DNA from: Actinoplanes sp. DH11 | Lineage (GTDB): Bacteria > Actinomycetota > Actinomycetes > Mycobacteriales > Micromonosporaceae | Reading direction: 5' to 3' | Assembly (NCBI RefSeq): GCF_020873875.1 | Contig: NZ_JAHWGU010000001.1 | Location: 1 to 64,000, forward strand | Length of the DNA stretch: 64,000 nt | Shown here: positions 7,703-17,400 of the stretch, in pieces | Layout: each line of letters starts with the position of its first letter | Numbering within the stretch: the stretch's first letter is position 1 | Program-made: the position numbers and the translations under genes | Notes under the pieces: generated by a model | What the model saw: only the letters and a program-made list of their open reading frames with translations | Told to the model about the DNA's origin: nothing | Databases searched by the model: none

Positions 7703-8911
7703 GTGACCGACACGACCCCAGTGGACTGGGAGCAGGCACGCGCCCTGGCGTACGCGGCGGGCCGTGCCGCGGCCGGTGCCGCCGAGCGGGTCCCGCTCGC
7801 CGACGCCGACGGCCGGACCCTGGCCGAGCCGCTGCGCGCGCTCACCGACCTGCCGGCCTTTCCGACCTCGAGCATCGACGGCTGGGCGGTGCGCGGGTCC
7901 GGCCCGTGGCTGCCGGAGGGCCGGGTGCTGGCCGGCGGCACACCGCCACCGCTGAGCGGGGACGGTGCGTGTGTCGAGATCGCCACCGGCGCGATGGTGC
8001 CGGCGGGCGCCACCGCGCTGATCCGGATCGAGGACTCGGCGACCGGAGCGGACGGGCGGGTCACCGGTGAGCCGCGCGCGATCCCCGACTGGCGCCTCCC
8101 GGGTGAGGAGGCGAACCGCGGTGAGGAGCTGCTGCCGGCCGGGACCGCTGTCGACCCCGCGGTGATAGGTGTCGCCGCCACCTGCGGGTACTCGTCGCTG
8201 GCGGTCCTGGCCGAGCCGCGTGCCGCCCTGCTGGTCTTCGGCGACGAGCTGCTCACCGAGGGCCCACCCGGCGCCGGCCGGGTGCGTGACTCGCTCGGCC
8301 CGCAGGTCCCCGGCTGGCTGCGGCGTTACGGCGCGACCGTCACCGGTGTGACCGGCCCGGTCAAGGACACGCTCGCCGCGCACCTCGACGCGATCCGCGA
8401 CGGCCTGGCAGGCGCCGACCTGGTCTGCACCACCGGTGGCACCATGCACGGCCCGGTCGACCACCTGCATCCCGCGCTCGCCGAGCTGGGCGCGGAGTAC
8501 ATCGTCAACACCGTCGCGGTCCGTCCCGGCTTCCCGATGCTGCTGGCCCGGGTGCCCGGCGACCGGCCGAAGTTCCTGGCCGGGCTGCCCGGCAACCCGC
8601 AGTCCGCGGTGATCGCGCTGGTCACGCTCGTCGCGCCGCTGCTGGCCGGCCTGCGCGGCCGCCCACTCCCGCCGCTGCCGCAGGTCGAGGCCGCCACCGA
8701 CGTGCCGGGCCGGGGCGACTTCACGCACCTGGCGCTGGCCCGGCTGGACCCGGCCGGCCGCACCGCGACACCGACCGGGCACGTCGGCTCGGCGATGCTG
8801 CGCGGCCTCGCCAACTCGCACGGTTTCGTGGTGGTCCGGCCCGGCACCCGCGCCGCGACCGGCGACCTGGTTCCCTTCCTGCCCCTTCCGCTGATGCCCG
8901 GGGAGCGCTGA
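7703..8911 (+). CDS. moeA: Molybdopterin molybdenumtransferase MoeA
   Basis: MoeA inserts molybdate into adenylylated molybdopterin. The 402-residue protein shows the expected order: an N-terminal domain with FPTSSIDGWAVRG (about 54-66), a central domain with IATGAMVPAGA, a MoCF domain with VCTTGGTMHGPVDHL and GLPGNPQSAVIALV, and a C-terminal beta domain ending in VVVRPGTRAATGDLV. In many MoeA proteins the MoCF loop reads TSGG(A/V)S; here it is TTGGT, an ordinary variant. The GTG start at 7703 lacks a ribosome-binding site but sits six bases after a possible -10 box. moaE begins one base after the stop. Confidence 0.95.
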   Translation: MTDTTPVDWEQARALAYAAGRAAAGAAERVPLADADGRTLAEPLRALTDLPAFPTSSIDGWAVRGSGPWLPEGRVLAGGTPPPLSGDGACVEIATGAMVPAGATALIRIEDSATGADGRVTGEPRAIPDWRLPGEEANRGEELLPAGTAVDPAVIGVAATCGYSSLAVLAEPRAALLVFGDELLTEGPPGAGRVRDSLGPQVPGWLRRYGATVTGVTGPVKDTLAAHLDAIRDGLAGADLVCTTGGTMHGPVDHLHPALAELGAEYIVNTVAVRPGFPMLLARVPGDRPKFLAGLPGNPQSAVIALVTLVAPLLAGLRGRPLPPLPQVEAATDVPGRGDFTHLALARLDPAGRTATPTGHVGSAMLRGLANSHGFVVVRPGTRAATGDLVPFLPLPLMPGER

Positions 8912-8912
8912 C

Positions 8913-9347
8913 ATGACTGTCCCAGCCGGTGTGGTGACCCGTTGCGAGGTCGTCGACGCCCCGCTCGACCTCGCCGCGCACGAGGCCGCGGTGGCCGACG
9001 CCCGGGCCGGTGCGGTCGTCTCGTTCCAGGGCGTGGTCCGCGACCACGACCACGGGCGGGGGGTGACCCTGCTGGAGTACGAGGGCCACCCGACCGCCGC
9101 CGCGATCCTCCGCGAGGTGGCCGACGAGATCGCCGCCGACCCGGCCGTCTACGCGGTCGCTGTGTCGCACCGCATCGGCACTCTCGGGATCGGCGATGTC
9201 GCGCTCGTCGCCTCGGTCAGCACGGCGCACCGGGCGGCGGCTTTCGAGGCGTGCGGCCGGCTGGTCGACGAGGCCAAGGCGCGGCTGCCGATCTGGAAAC
9301 GGCAGGTCTTCACGGACGGCGCCGAGGAGTGGGTGAACTGCCCCTGA
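8913..9347 (+). CDS. moaE: Molybdopterin synthase large subunit MoaE
   Basis: MoaE, with MoaD carrying a C-terminal thiocarboxylate, turns cyclic pyranopterin monophosphate into molybdopterin. The 144-residue product has the family blocks GAVVSFQGVVRDHDHGR (about 32-48), LEYEGHP, the SHRIGTLGIGD segment and the catalytic region KARLPIWKRQVF with its conserved lysines. It is the last gene of the moaC operon and starts almost at the moeA stop. The partner gene moaD is at 19964-20206 with moaA, so the two synthase subunits are not encoded together. Confidence 0.95.
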   Translation: MTVPAGVVTRCEVVDAPLDLAAHEAAVADARAGAVVSFQGVVRDHDHGRGVTLLEYEGHPTAAAILREVADEIAADPAVYAVAVSHRIGTLGIGDVALVASVSTAHRAAAFEACGRLVDEAKARLPIWKRQVFTDGAEEWVNCP

Positions 9348-9360
9348 CCCGGGCATGAGC

Positions 9361-9376
9361 GGCGGCGTCAGCCGCC
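9361..9376. terminator. GC hairpin between moaE and the convergent GT87 gene
   Basis: GGCGGCGTCAGCCGCC forms a perfect 6-bp stem with a GTCA loop just after moaE. The same GCGTCAGCCGCC core recurs about 27 and 66 bases further on (9390-9440); the last copy contains the stop codon of the opposing gene. It could terminate both transcripts. No T tract follows. Confidence 0.45.
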
Positions 9377-9429
9377 ACGCGGCGGCGGGGCGTCAGCCGC
9401 CACGCGGCACCGACATCGTGGGCGGGGCG

Positions 9430-10815
9430 TCAGCCGCCGCGCGGGACCGGGATCGCGGCCGCCCGGCGGAACGACCTCCGGACCGGGGCTACCGGTACGG
9501 TTTCGTTGCGCCAGGGCAGGGCGTTGACCAGGACGATCAGGGCGATGGCGTACCCGTTCCAGGTGACGGCGCCGTGAGGATCGGCGACGAGCAGGCCGTA
9601 CCCGGCGATCGCGGCCAGGCCGAACCCTGCACCGGCAAGCCGGGCAGGGGAGAGGCCGGCGCCGGCGAACAGGGCACGGCAGAGCCCGGGCCAGGCCGGC
9701 CGGCCGCCGGGCGGACCGGCCGGCCGGCTGCGAATCGCCACGTCGCCGAGGATCAGGACGGCCGGCAGCAGCCAGAGCGCCTCGCCGGCTGCGGCGACCG
9801 GACCGGCCACCGTCGCGGCGAGACCGACCAGCGTGAACGCGGCGACCTCGTCGTTGTCGGCGTGGGCCGAGCGGGCGCGGATCAGGCCGACCGCCAGGAG
9901 CAGCACGCCGAACGAGAGCCAGACCAGCACCGGGGGCGCGGTGTGACCGTGCAGCCGGGCCAGCAGACCGGCCAGGGACTGGTTGTCGGCGGCGCTGATC
10001 GGTGCGGTCCGGTCGAGTTGCCAGAGGGCGTGGCCGTACCAGGTAAGGGTTTCGCCGGGGGCCGCCACGAACGCTCCCAGGCTGACCGCCGCAGCCGTGG
10101 ACAGCGCGGTCAGGCCGGCTCGCCGCCGGCGGCTGATCAGGAGGTAGCCGATCAGCAGCACCGGGGCCGGGGTCAGCGCGGTGGCCAGGCCGATGCCGGT
10201 GCCGGCCCAGGCGCCGGTGATCCAGATGCGGCGCAGGCGCTCGGTGTGTGACTGCTTCCCGTCCGGGAAGCGGGACCGCGGGAAGCGCCCGGGCAGCCAG
10301 CGGTCCCGGGCCCAGGCCACCCGGCGCAGGGCTACCAGGTCTACCACGACCAGGGCGAAAAGCAGCAGGTCGGTGCGGCCGAGACCGATCGTGGCGCGGA
10401 CCGGGCCGGTCAGCAGGGCGAGCGCGGTCAGCGTGAGGACCAGTGGCGCGCGGCTGCGGCCGAGGCGCCGGGCGATCGGGCCGGCCAGCACCAGCAGGGC
10501 GAGCAGCAGCGCGGCGAGGCTCGCCAGGGCGAGCAGCCAGCCGGCCACCGGGAGGGGCAGGGCGGCGAGGGGCGCGAGGAGGAGGGCGAGCGCCGGGGAG
10601 AGGGCGGCGCCGGTCTGGGTGCCGGGGACGCGGTACGCGTAGAGCCCGTCGCCGACCATCCAGCTCCGGATGGCGGCCAACTGGATTTCGAGCATGCTCA
10701 GCCCGTACGCCTGCAGGGAAAGGCTGATCAGCAGAAGCGTGAGCGCGCCGCCGAGCGCGAGCAGCCCGGACCGCATGCGCGCAGCGCGGCGCACATCCCT
10801 GTCGATTGCCGGCAT
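9430..10815 (-). CDS. GT87-family membrane glycosyltransferase
   Basis: This 461-residue polytopic protein resembles the actinobacterial alpha-1,2-mannosyltransferases of the GT87/DUF2029 family. These use polyprenyl-phosphate mannose on the outer face of the membrane to decorate lipomannan-type glycans. Family hallmarks include the early loop AIRSWMVGDGLYAYR followed by LSPALALLLAPLAAL, the GRTDLLLFALVVVDL helix and NQSLAGLLARL. The start is uncertain: ATG 10815 has GGGGGT upstream, while GTG 10845 and ATG 10776 are alternatives. It stands alone, convergent to moaE, with a terminator and the DoxX gene upstream. Confidence 0.75.
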   Translation of the reverse strand: MPAIDRDVRRAARMRSGLLALGGALTLLLISLSLQAYGLSMLEIQLAAIRSWMVGDGLYAYRVPGTQTGAALSPALALLLAPLAALPLPVAGWLLALASLAALLLALLVLAGPIARRLGRSRAPLVLTLTALALLTGPVRATIGLGRTDLLLFALVVVDLVALRRVAWARDRWLPGRFPRSRFPDGKQSHTERLRRIWITGAWAGTGIGLATALTPAPVLLIGYLLISRRRRAGLTALSTAAAVSLGAFVAAPGETLTWYGHALWQLDRTAPISAADNQSLAGLLARLHGHTAPPVLVWLSFGVLLLAVGLIRARSAHADNDEVAAFTLVGLAATVAGPVAAAGEALWLLPAVLILGDVAIRSRPAGPPGGRPAWPGLCRALFAGAGLSPARLAGAGFGLAAIAGYGLLVADPHGAVTWNGYAIALIVLVNALPWRNETVPVAPVRRSFRRAAAIPVPRGG

Positions 10816-11017
10816 GCCGCGACCCCCGTCTCGTCCTCCGGGCACGGCACGGCTGCCGCTCCACCCGTCCCGGGGATTGACCAGGGCTTACCAGGGTGGG
10901 AGCGGCGGCAGTTGTAGCCGGGCGGAAGCGAGCTCTGCGAGGCGCAGACCGACCGTGACGGCCCTTCGTCCGCTTTAACGCAAAGGCCGCTTAGAGGTTG
11001 TTATCCGGGCAAAGTGG

Positions 11018-11045
11018 CCACACTCGCCGCGCACGGCGAGTGTGG
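11018..11045 (-). terminator. Perfect 12-bp hairpin terminator after the DoxX gene
   Basis: CCACACTCGCCG and CGGCGAGTGTGG pair perfectly around a four-base loop, 14 bases past the stop of the reverse-strand DoxX gene. Such GC stems without a T run are usual for actinobacterial termination. Confidence 0.65.
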
Positions 11046-11058
11046 AAACGCCGGTGGA

Positions 11059-11637
11059 TCAGCCGGGAAGCTTGCGTGCGGCGGTGGCGGAGAGCGCGGC
11101 GATCCGGGCCTCCCGCTTGGCCGTCCGCACCGCGCGGCGCATCTCCCGCTGCGAGCGGTCGACCGCGCGGTTCAGCCGGTGCTGGCTGCGGTCCACGGCG
11201 TGGGTGGTCCGGTAGCGCAGGCTCGGCTTGCCCTCGGTGTCGGCGGCGGCGAGCAGCAGCCCGCCGAGCAGGCCGAGATTCTTCAGGAAGTGGATCTCCT
11301 GGGCGGGCCGCTCCTCCTTGGGCGCCGCCCAGAACGGGTGGCCGGCGACAGTGGTCGGCAGCAGGCCGGCGGCCAGCACCGCGGCGGCCGGGCGGGTGAA
11401 GTGCCCGCTGGCGAGGGCGAGGCCGGCCACCACGTCGGCGGCGGCCTTGGCCCGCACGAGCGTGGCCGGGTCGGTGGGCAGGCGCGGGTCGGTCTTCTCG
11501 AGCAGCGGCGTGATCCGGTCGGTGACCCGGCGGGCCGATTGCACCCGGCCCTCGCCCGGGTTCATCAGCACGCGGACCCCGCTGATCACGAAGATCGAGG
11601 CGAGCATGGCGCGGGCAGCGGTGCGAACGGGCTTCAT
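11059..11637 (-). CDS. DoxX-family membrane protein
   Basis: The 192-residue protein has about four membrane helices. Its DoxX signature includes an N-terminal RAMLASIFVISGVRVLMNP helix and the HFLKNLGLLGGLLLAAAD helix. It ends in a charged tail (about 140-192) rich in Arg and Lys. The ATG at 11637 has GAGG four bases upstream; the longer open frame has no better start. DoxX proteins are integral membrane proteins linked to thiosulfate:quinone or sulfur metabolism and, in mycobacteria, to a detoxification complex with superoxide dismutase. The role here is unknown. The AAA ATPase gene lies 28 bases upstream, so the two are probably cotranscribed. Confidence 0.8.
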   Translation of the reverse strand: MKPVRTAARAMLASIFVISGVRVLMNPGEGRVQSARRVTDRITPLLEKTDPRLPTDPATLVRAKAAADVVAGLALASGHFTRPAAAVLAAGLLPTTVAGHPFWAAPKEERPAQEIHFLKNLGLLGGLLLAAADTEGKPSLRYRTTHAVDRSQHRLNRAVDRSQREMRRAVRTAKREARIAALSATAARKLPG

Positions 11638-11665
11638 GAACCTCGTTATACCCGTAACCGCGCGA

Positions 11666-12871
11666 TTACACCGGTTGCGTTCGCAGGTACCGGCCGAAGT
11701 GCGGGACGGTGAACGCGACGGTGCCACGCTCGCCCGAGTAGATGAGGCCCTTTTTGATCAACGCGTCCCGGGCCGGTGAGAGGCTGGCCGGCTTGCGCCC
11801 CAGCGAGGTGGCGATGTCGGCGGTCGGCACGGCCGCGTCCATGTCGTTGCCCGGATCGCCGGAGAGTGTCGCCATGGCCCGCATGTACTCCCGCTCGGCC
11901 GGGGTGGCCCGCTCGAACCGCGAGCCGAAGAAGCCGACGGCCAACTCGCCCTCCGCCTCGGGCGCCGCCACCCGGACGTCGTCGGCCGTGACCGGTGTCT
12001 GCGGCGCGTGGTCCCAGGTCGCCTTGCCGTAGGCCTGCACGAAGTACGGGTAGCCGCCGGACTTCTCGTAGAGCAGGTCGAGCGCCTCCCGGTCGTACGC
12101 CACGCCCTCCCGCTCGGCCGGAATGCCCAGCGCGAGGTCGGCGGCGTCCCGGTCCAGCCGGTCGATCCGCGCGTACCGGAACAGGCGCTCGGAGTAGGAC
12201 TTGGCGGCGGACAGCACCGCCGGCAGGTGCGGCAGCCCGGCGCCCACCACGATCAGCGGCGCGCCCAGCTGGGACAGCTCGTGGCAGGCCGCGCAGAGCG
12301 CCGACACGTCGGTGGCGCTCAGGTCCTGCATCTCGTCGATGAACAGGGCGATCCCGGTGCCGACGTCGGTGGCGAGCGAGGCCACGTCGGTGAAGAGCTC
12401 GACGAGGTCGATCTCGATGTCCCCGGAGTCGGCCCGGCCGCGTGCCGGCGGCACGTCGATGCCCGGCACCCAGCGGTCGCGCAGCTTCGCGTTGCCGTCG
12501 TTGGAGCGCAGCGCGAACGCCTTGAGCACGCCGAGCACCTCGTCCACCCGGTCCGGGTCGCGGTGGTGCGGCGCGAGCTCGCGGATCGCCATGTGCAGCG
12601 CGCCGGAGACCGGGCGGCGCAACGACTGGTCCGGCCGGGCCTCGATCTTGCCGGTGCCCCAGAGCCGGCCGATCGCGGCCGAGCGCAGGGTGTTCAGCAG
12701 GACCGTCTTGCCGACGCCACGCAGGCCGGTCAGGACCAGGCTGCGCTCCGGGCGGCCGCGGGCCACCCGCTCCAGGACGATGTCGAAGGCGTCCAGCTCA
12801 CGGTCGCGGCCGGCGAGCTCGGGGGGACGCTGGCCGGCGCCGGGAGCGTACGGGTTCCGCACGGGATCCAT
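11666..12871 (-). CDS. AAA ATPase with ORC/Cdc6-like architecture
   Basis: The 401-residue protein is an AAA-type ATPase. It has Walker A LRGVGKT (about 48-54), Walker B ALFIDEMQD (about 175-183), a sensor segment IVVGAGLPHL, and a C-terminal winged-helix-like region beginning near PTADIATSLGRKPASLS. The order AAA domain plus winged helix recalls archaeal Orc1/Cdc6 and related bacterial ATPases. Close relatives are common in actinomycetes, but I know no firm function; DNA binding is inferred. Its upstream region holds an unusual cluster of CTAG-containing palindromes. DoxX follows on the same strand. Confidence 0.8.
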   Translation of the reverse strand: MDPVRNPYAPGAGQRPPELAGRDRELDAFDIVLERVARGRPERSLVLTGLRGVGKTVLLNTLRSAAIGRLWGTGKIEARPDQSLRRPVSGALHMAIRELAPHHRDPDRVDEVLGVLKAFALRSNDGNAKLRDRWVPGIDVPPARGRADSGDIEIDLVELFTDVASLATDVGTGIALFIDEMQDLSATDVSALCAACHELSQLGAPLIVVGAGLPHLPAVLSAAKSYSERLFRYARIDRLDRDAADLALGIPAEREGVAYDREALDLLYEKSGGYPYFVQAYGKATWDHAPQTPVTADDVRVAAPEAEGELAVGFFGSRFERATPAEREYMRAMATLSGDPGNDMDAAVPTADIATSLGRKPASLSPARDALIKKGLIYSGERGTVAFTVPHFGRYLRTQPV

Positions 12872-12892
12872 GGCGTAGCACAGTATCGGGCT

Positions 12893-12968
12893 GTCTAACG
12901 CTGACGCTAGAGTCCACTCGATTTCACTCTCGACCGTCCTCTAGCGCTGTCTAGCAGAATCGCTAGAG
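12893..12968. promoter_or_regulatory. Cluster of CTAG-type inverted motifs upstream of the AAA ATPase
   Basis: Within 76 bases there are GTCTAACGCT, ACGCTAGAG, CTCTAGCGCT, GTCTAGCAG and CGCTAGAGC: two direct CGCTAGAG copies and one inverted CTCTAGCG. CTAG is rare in such GC-rich genomes. The block overlaps the promoter of the AAA ATPase gene and the stop codon of the upstream LppU-like gene. The pair 12939-12946 / 12961-12968 could also act as that gene's terminator. An operator read by the ATPase itself or by another regulator is plausible. Confidence 0.45.
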
Positions 12969-13568
12969 CGTCCCATACTCACGGAGACAGAGAACCACGT
13001 CGACATCGTCGTACTCGGTGTCGTAGTAGTACCACTTCGTATAGTTCTTGACCTTGGAACACTTGCCCATCGCGTCCTTGTCGCCGGTGGTCCGCCCCTC
13101 AATGCGGGCCAGCACCTGATAGGTGTTGGCGGCGCAGGACACCACCCGCAGCTTCGGCTCCAGGTTGGTGCCGTCGTTGCGCACACACTGACCCTTGGCG
13201 GCGAACCGGGCGTCCTCACTGGTCTGCGGCCGCGGCCCGGTGCCGGCGGGCGTGGTCGCTGCGGTCACCGCCGGCGGCTCCTCGTCCTCGCGGCCCACCA
13301 GGAACCAGGCCACCGTCGCGACACCGCCGCCGACCAGCACGCTCAGCACCGCGACGAGAGCGCCCATGGCGAAACCACGGCGGGCCGGCTGGGACTTCTG
13401 GATCCAGTCCTGCGCGTAGGGCTGCTGCGGGATCGGCGGTGCCGGCGGCGGACTCCACGGCTGCGGCTGCTCGTGCTCACTCCACGGATCGGACGGCTCC
13501 GCATAGGGCTCGTCGGCGCCGCGGCCCGGCCTCGGCGGCTGACCGGGGGTCGGCCCGTTCTGCGACAT
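12963..13568 (-). CDS. LppU-like membrane-anchored protein with disordered N-terminus
   Basis: The 201-residue protein has a Pro/Gln-rich cytosolic N-terminus (about 1-62), one membrane helix (about 65-90) and an exposed domain with cysteines near 128, 145, 170 and 194. The exposed part resembles the LppU/SCO3897 group of actinobacterial secreted proteins (pattern AAKGQCVRN then VVSCAANTYQVLARI). ATG 13568 has GAGGGA six bases upstream. Function is unknown; an envelope-associated role is inferred from topology. Confidence 0.7.
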   Translation of the reverse strand: MSQNGPTPGQPPRPGRGADEPYAEPSDPWSEHEQPQPWSPPPAPPIPQQPYAQDWIQKSQPARRGFAMGALVAVLSVLVGGGVATVAWFLVGREDEEPPAVTAATTPAGTGPRPQTSEDARFAAKGQCVRNDGTNLEPKLRVVSCAANTYQVLARIEGRTTGDKDAMGKCSKVKNYTKWYYYDTEYDDVDVVLCLREYGTL

Positions 13569-13704
13569 CGCCAGTCCCTCCCGAAGCGGATTTCGCTGCC
13601 TGACACGGTAGCGTGCGGCACGGATCCGGATGTTGCCGGAATCGCGGGGCTTTGTCGGGAACCCGATCCCCATCGGAACAGACGGAACGTTACCGTCCAC
13701 GATC

Positions 13705-14412
13705 GTGTCATCACCACTCGTGATCATGGCCGTCGTCTTCGGCGGCGCGGCGGGAGCGTTCGTGCCGCGCGTCGCGCACCGGCTGGCGGTCGCCCACGGC
13801 GAACAACCCCGATCGGCTTGCGCCGGATGCGGGCGGCGCTTCGCCGGCGGCCTCGCCGGATGGGTCCGGGCCGGCGGGGCCTGCGCGGGCTGCGTGCCGG
13901 GCAGGCACGGAGAGAGTACGGTCCTCGCGTCCGCCATCGTCACCGGTTCGCTCGCCGTCTCGCTCGGAACGGCATCGCAACTCCCACTCCTGCTCGTCGC
14001 GGCCGTCCTGGGCGTCCTCCTCGCGGTGATCGACCTGCGCTGCCACCGGCTGCCCGACACCGTGGTGGCGCTCTTCACGCTGGTCGCCGGCCTGCCGCTC
14101 GCGCTGCTCGACCCCGCCCGCCTCCCGGTCGCCGTCGCCGCCGCGGCCCTCGCCGGCGCGGCCTACCTGGCGTTGGCGCTGCTGCCCGGCGGCGGCCTCG
14201 GGCTCGGCGACGTGAAACTGGGCGCGGCGCTTGCCTTCGTCCTCGGCTTCGGCGGGTGGCCGGCCGTGGTGGCCGGCCTGGGCGCGGCCCACCTGATCAG
14301 CGGCCTGGTCGCCGCCGCCCTCCTGATCACCCGGCGGGCCGACCGGAAACGGGCGCTCCCGTTCGGCCCGGCGCTGCTGGCCGGCGCCCTGATCGCCCTG
14401 CTCACGGTCTGA
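13705..14412 (+). CDS. Prepilin peptidase (A24 family)
   Basis: This roughly 235-residue polytopic protein matches type IV prepilin leader peptidases. Such enzymes cut the leader of prepilins or Flp/Tad pilins and often N-methylate the new end. The two catalytic aspartates are recognisable, one in AVIDLRCHRLPD and one in GLGLGDVKLGAAL (GxGxGDxKL). An N-terminal zinc-type CAGC...CAGC pair is also present. The start is uncertain: GTG 13705 or ATG 13726 fit the family, ATG 13630 is possible. No pilin genes are in the window. It is convergent with the helicase gene. Confidence 0.85.
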   Translation: MSSPLVIMAVVFGGAAGAFVPRVAHRLAVAHGEQPRSACAGCGRRFAGGLAGWVRAGGACAGCVPGRHGESTVLASAIVTGSLAVSLGTASQLPLLLVAAVLGVLLAVIDLRCHRLPDTVVALFTLVAGLPLALLDPARLPVAVAAAALAGAAYLALALLPGGGLGLGDVKLGAALAFVLGFGGWPAVVAGLGAAHLISGLVAAALLITRRADRKRALPFGPALLAGALIALLTV

Positions 14413-14439
14413 TCGAGCGCGGTGCCGGCGGTCCGGTCC

Positions 14440-17400
14440 CTACAGGAGGCGCAGCTGGCGGTCCTTCGGCTTGGACCGGGCCGCCTCGCCCAGCCGCTCG
14501 AACAGGCCCGAATCGATCACGTCCAGGAACGGCGTCGGCTCCTGCTCCCGCTCGCTGCCGTGCCGCGACCGCTTCGCCGCATGACTGACGTAGAGCCGGT
14601 CCTGCGCCCGGGTCAGCCCCACGAAGAACAACCGCCGTTCCTCGGCGACCTCCTCGTCGGTGGGCGCCGAACCCGGCCAGCGCAGCGGCAGCAGGCCGTC
14701 CTCGCACCCGACCAGGAAGACGACCGGGAACTCCAGCCCCTTCGCGGCGTGCAGGGTGAGCAGGTTGACAGCCTCGGCACGCGGGTCGAGCGCATCCACC
14801 TCGGCGCCGGTCTCCAGCTGCTGCAGGAACAGCGGCAGGTCGTCACCGACCCGCTGAGCCAGGGGCAGGAGCAGGTCGGCCGCCGACCAGACGTCCTCGG
14901 GGGCCAGCTGGTCGCCGTCGAGCGTCGGGGTCGCGTACCGCTGCGCCAGCATCTGTGCGGCAGCCTTGACCCGCGTGGCGAGCGAACCCTCCGCCCCGCT
15001 CGCGTGGCGCAGCTCGCGCGCGATGACCTGGACGCCGGGCCGGTCGCGCAGCCGGTTGTGCGAACGCTTCTGCACGGGCACGCCGGCCCGGGACAGCGCG
15101 TCGAGGATCGGCCCGGACTGGGCGTCGGTGCGGTAGAGCACCGCGATGTCCGAAAAGGACAGCGTGCCGGCGACGGCGGCCCGGGAGTCGACCCGGCCCG
15201 AGTCCAGCGATCGGTGCGAGAGGCCGCCGACCAGCTCGTCGATGGTCCGCACCACGAAGTCGGCCTCATCGGCCACGCTGCGCGCCGGGTACCGGCCGAC
15301 GAGCGGCGCCTCCGGGTCCAGCCGGGCCGGATCCAACCGGCGGCCGCTGACCAGCGACGACGGCGCGATGGCCTGCACCGCGGCGGCGAGGATCGGTGCC
15401 GACGACCGGTAGTTGCGGGTCAGCCGGACCAGCCGGGCGTCCACGAAGTCGGCGTTGAAGCGCAAGAAGTACTTCACGTCGGCGCCGCGGAACGAGTAGA
15501 TCGCCTGATCCGGGTCGCCGATCGCGCACAGGTTGCCGTCCGCCGGGCTGAGCAGGCGCAGCAGCTCGTACTGCAGTTCGTCGACGTCCTGGTACTCGTC
15601 CACGAAGATCCACTGCCAGCGCCGGCGGTACCGCTCGACGAGCGCCGGGTCGTCCCGCAGCAGCGCCACCGGCAGACTGATCAGGTCGTCCAGGTCCACC
15701 AGGTCCTGCTGGCGGAGCAGCTTGCGGTACGCGGCATCGTCCACCCCCGCCTGCTCCCGGGCCTGCGCCTGCTCCTGCTCGTCGGCGATCCGCCAGTTCG
15801 CGCCGAGCCCGGCCGCCTTGGCGTTCTCCTTCAGCACGGTCAGGCCGAGCGAGTGGAACGTGCCGACAGTGATGTCCTCGGCCACGTCACCCAGCAGCGC
15901 CTCCAGCCGTTCCCGCAGCTCGGCCGCGGCCCGCCGGGTGAACGTGATCGCCAGGCAGCGCTCCGGGAAGACGCCCAGTTCGGCACAGAGGTACGCGATC
16001 CGGTGGGTGAGCGTCCGCGTCTTGCCGGTGCCCGGTCCGGCCACGATCAGCAGCGGCCCGCCCGGCGCGGACGCGGCCACCCGCTGCATCGCGTCCAGCC
16101 GGTCCAGCAGGCCGGTGCCGACCTCCTCCATCCCGGCGAGCATCGGCTCGAACGGCTCGTGCGGGCTGGGCGGCGGCGCGAGGGGCGGCGGTGCCGGCTT
16201 CTCCTTGGCGGGCTTGGTCTTGCGGTCCTTCGCCGGCGGTTCCGTCCGGGACTTCGCGGCCTTCGGCTCCGGGAACATGTCGAAGAGCGTCTCCACCTGC
16301 GGGGCGCTGTTCCGGTTGCGCAGCTCACCGGGCTCGAACAGGGTGATCACGCCGTACTCGCCGTCGTAGCCCGGCACCCGCCGCACGTCGCCACGCCGCA
16401 GCCGGGTGATGGCCTCACGCAGCTCCTCGCCGCCCGCCTTGCCGATCTCGTCGACCGGCACCTTGCGCAGGATGTCCAGCTCCGGCCCGAGCGTGGCGAC
16501 CAGGTGATTGAGCCGTTCCTCCACGGTCTTCGACTTCGGGCCCACGCCGTTGATCTCACCGAGGATCTCGTGCAGCTGGATCAGGTGCTCGACGCGCTGC
16601 TCCTTGTGGAAACCGGCCGGGCGGTCCGCCAGGTCCTCGACCCGGCTCAGCACACCGACAGTCAGCGGCCGGCCGCACTCCGGGCACCGGCCACCGGCCT
16701 CGCGGGTGCGCGCCGGCTCCCAGTTCACGCCGCAGGCCCGGTGGCCGTCCGCGTGGTACTTGCCCTCCTCCGGGAAGAACTCGATCGTGCCGGCCAGGCC
16801 GGCACCGTCCCGCACCGCGGCGTAGTCGGGCGTGCCGGTGAAGAGCGTCGCCTCCCGGGCCAGCGCGGCCGGTGAGTGGGCGTCTGAGTTCGAGACCAGG
16901 CGGTACCGGTCGAGGCTGGAAACCCGCCAGTTCATCTCCGGGTCCGACGAGAGCCCGGTCTCCACCGCGGTGACATGGTCGGCCAGGTCGGCGTAGCAGT
17001 CGGCGATCGCGTCGAAACCGGACTTGGAGCCGAGCGCCGAGAACCACGGCGTCCAGATGTGCGCCGGGATCAGGTAGCCACCGGCCTCCAGGGTGATCTC
17101 CAGCAGGTCCCGGGAGTCGAGGCCGAGGATCGGGCGCCCGTCCGCGGTCAGGTTGCCGATCCGGGCCAGCGCCGTGTTGATCTTCTCGACGGAGGCGAAG
17201 TCGGGTGCGTACAACAGGTGGTGGACCTTGCGAGTCCGGTCATCCCGCTTGTAGATCGTGGAGATCTCGACGCTGAGCATGAACCGGGCCGGTGTGGTGC
17301 CCCGCAGCGAACCGGGCAGGCGCTTCGTCACCGGTTTCTCGTCCGCCAGCCGGAACAGGCCCGGCTCGGCCGGTTCGAGGCTCTCCCGGAGATGCTCGAA

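Noticed and set aside
9361..9440. Possible attachment site or integron-like repeat after moaE
   Set aside because: The GCGTCAGCCGCC copies are short, include the stop of the convergent gene, and no integrase is present; slippage of a terminator region is simpler.
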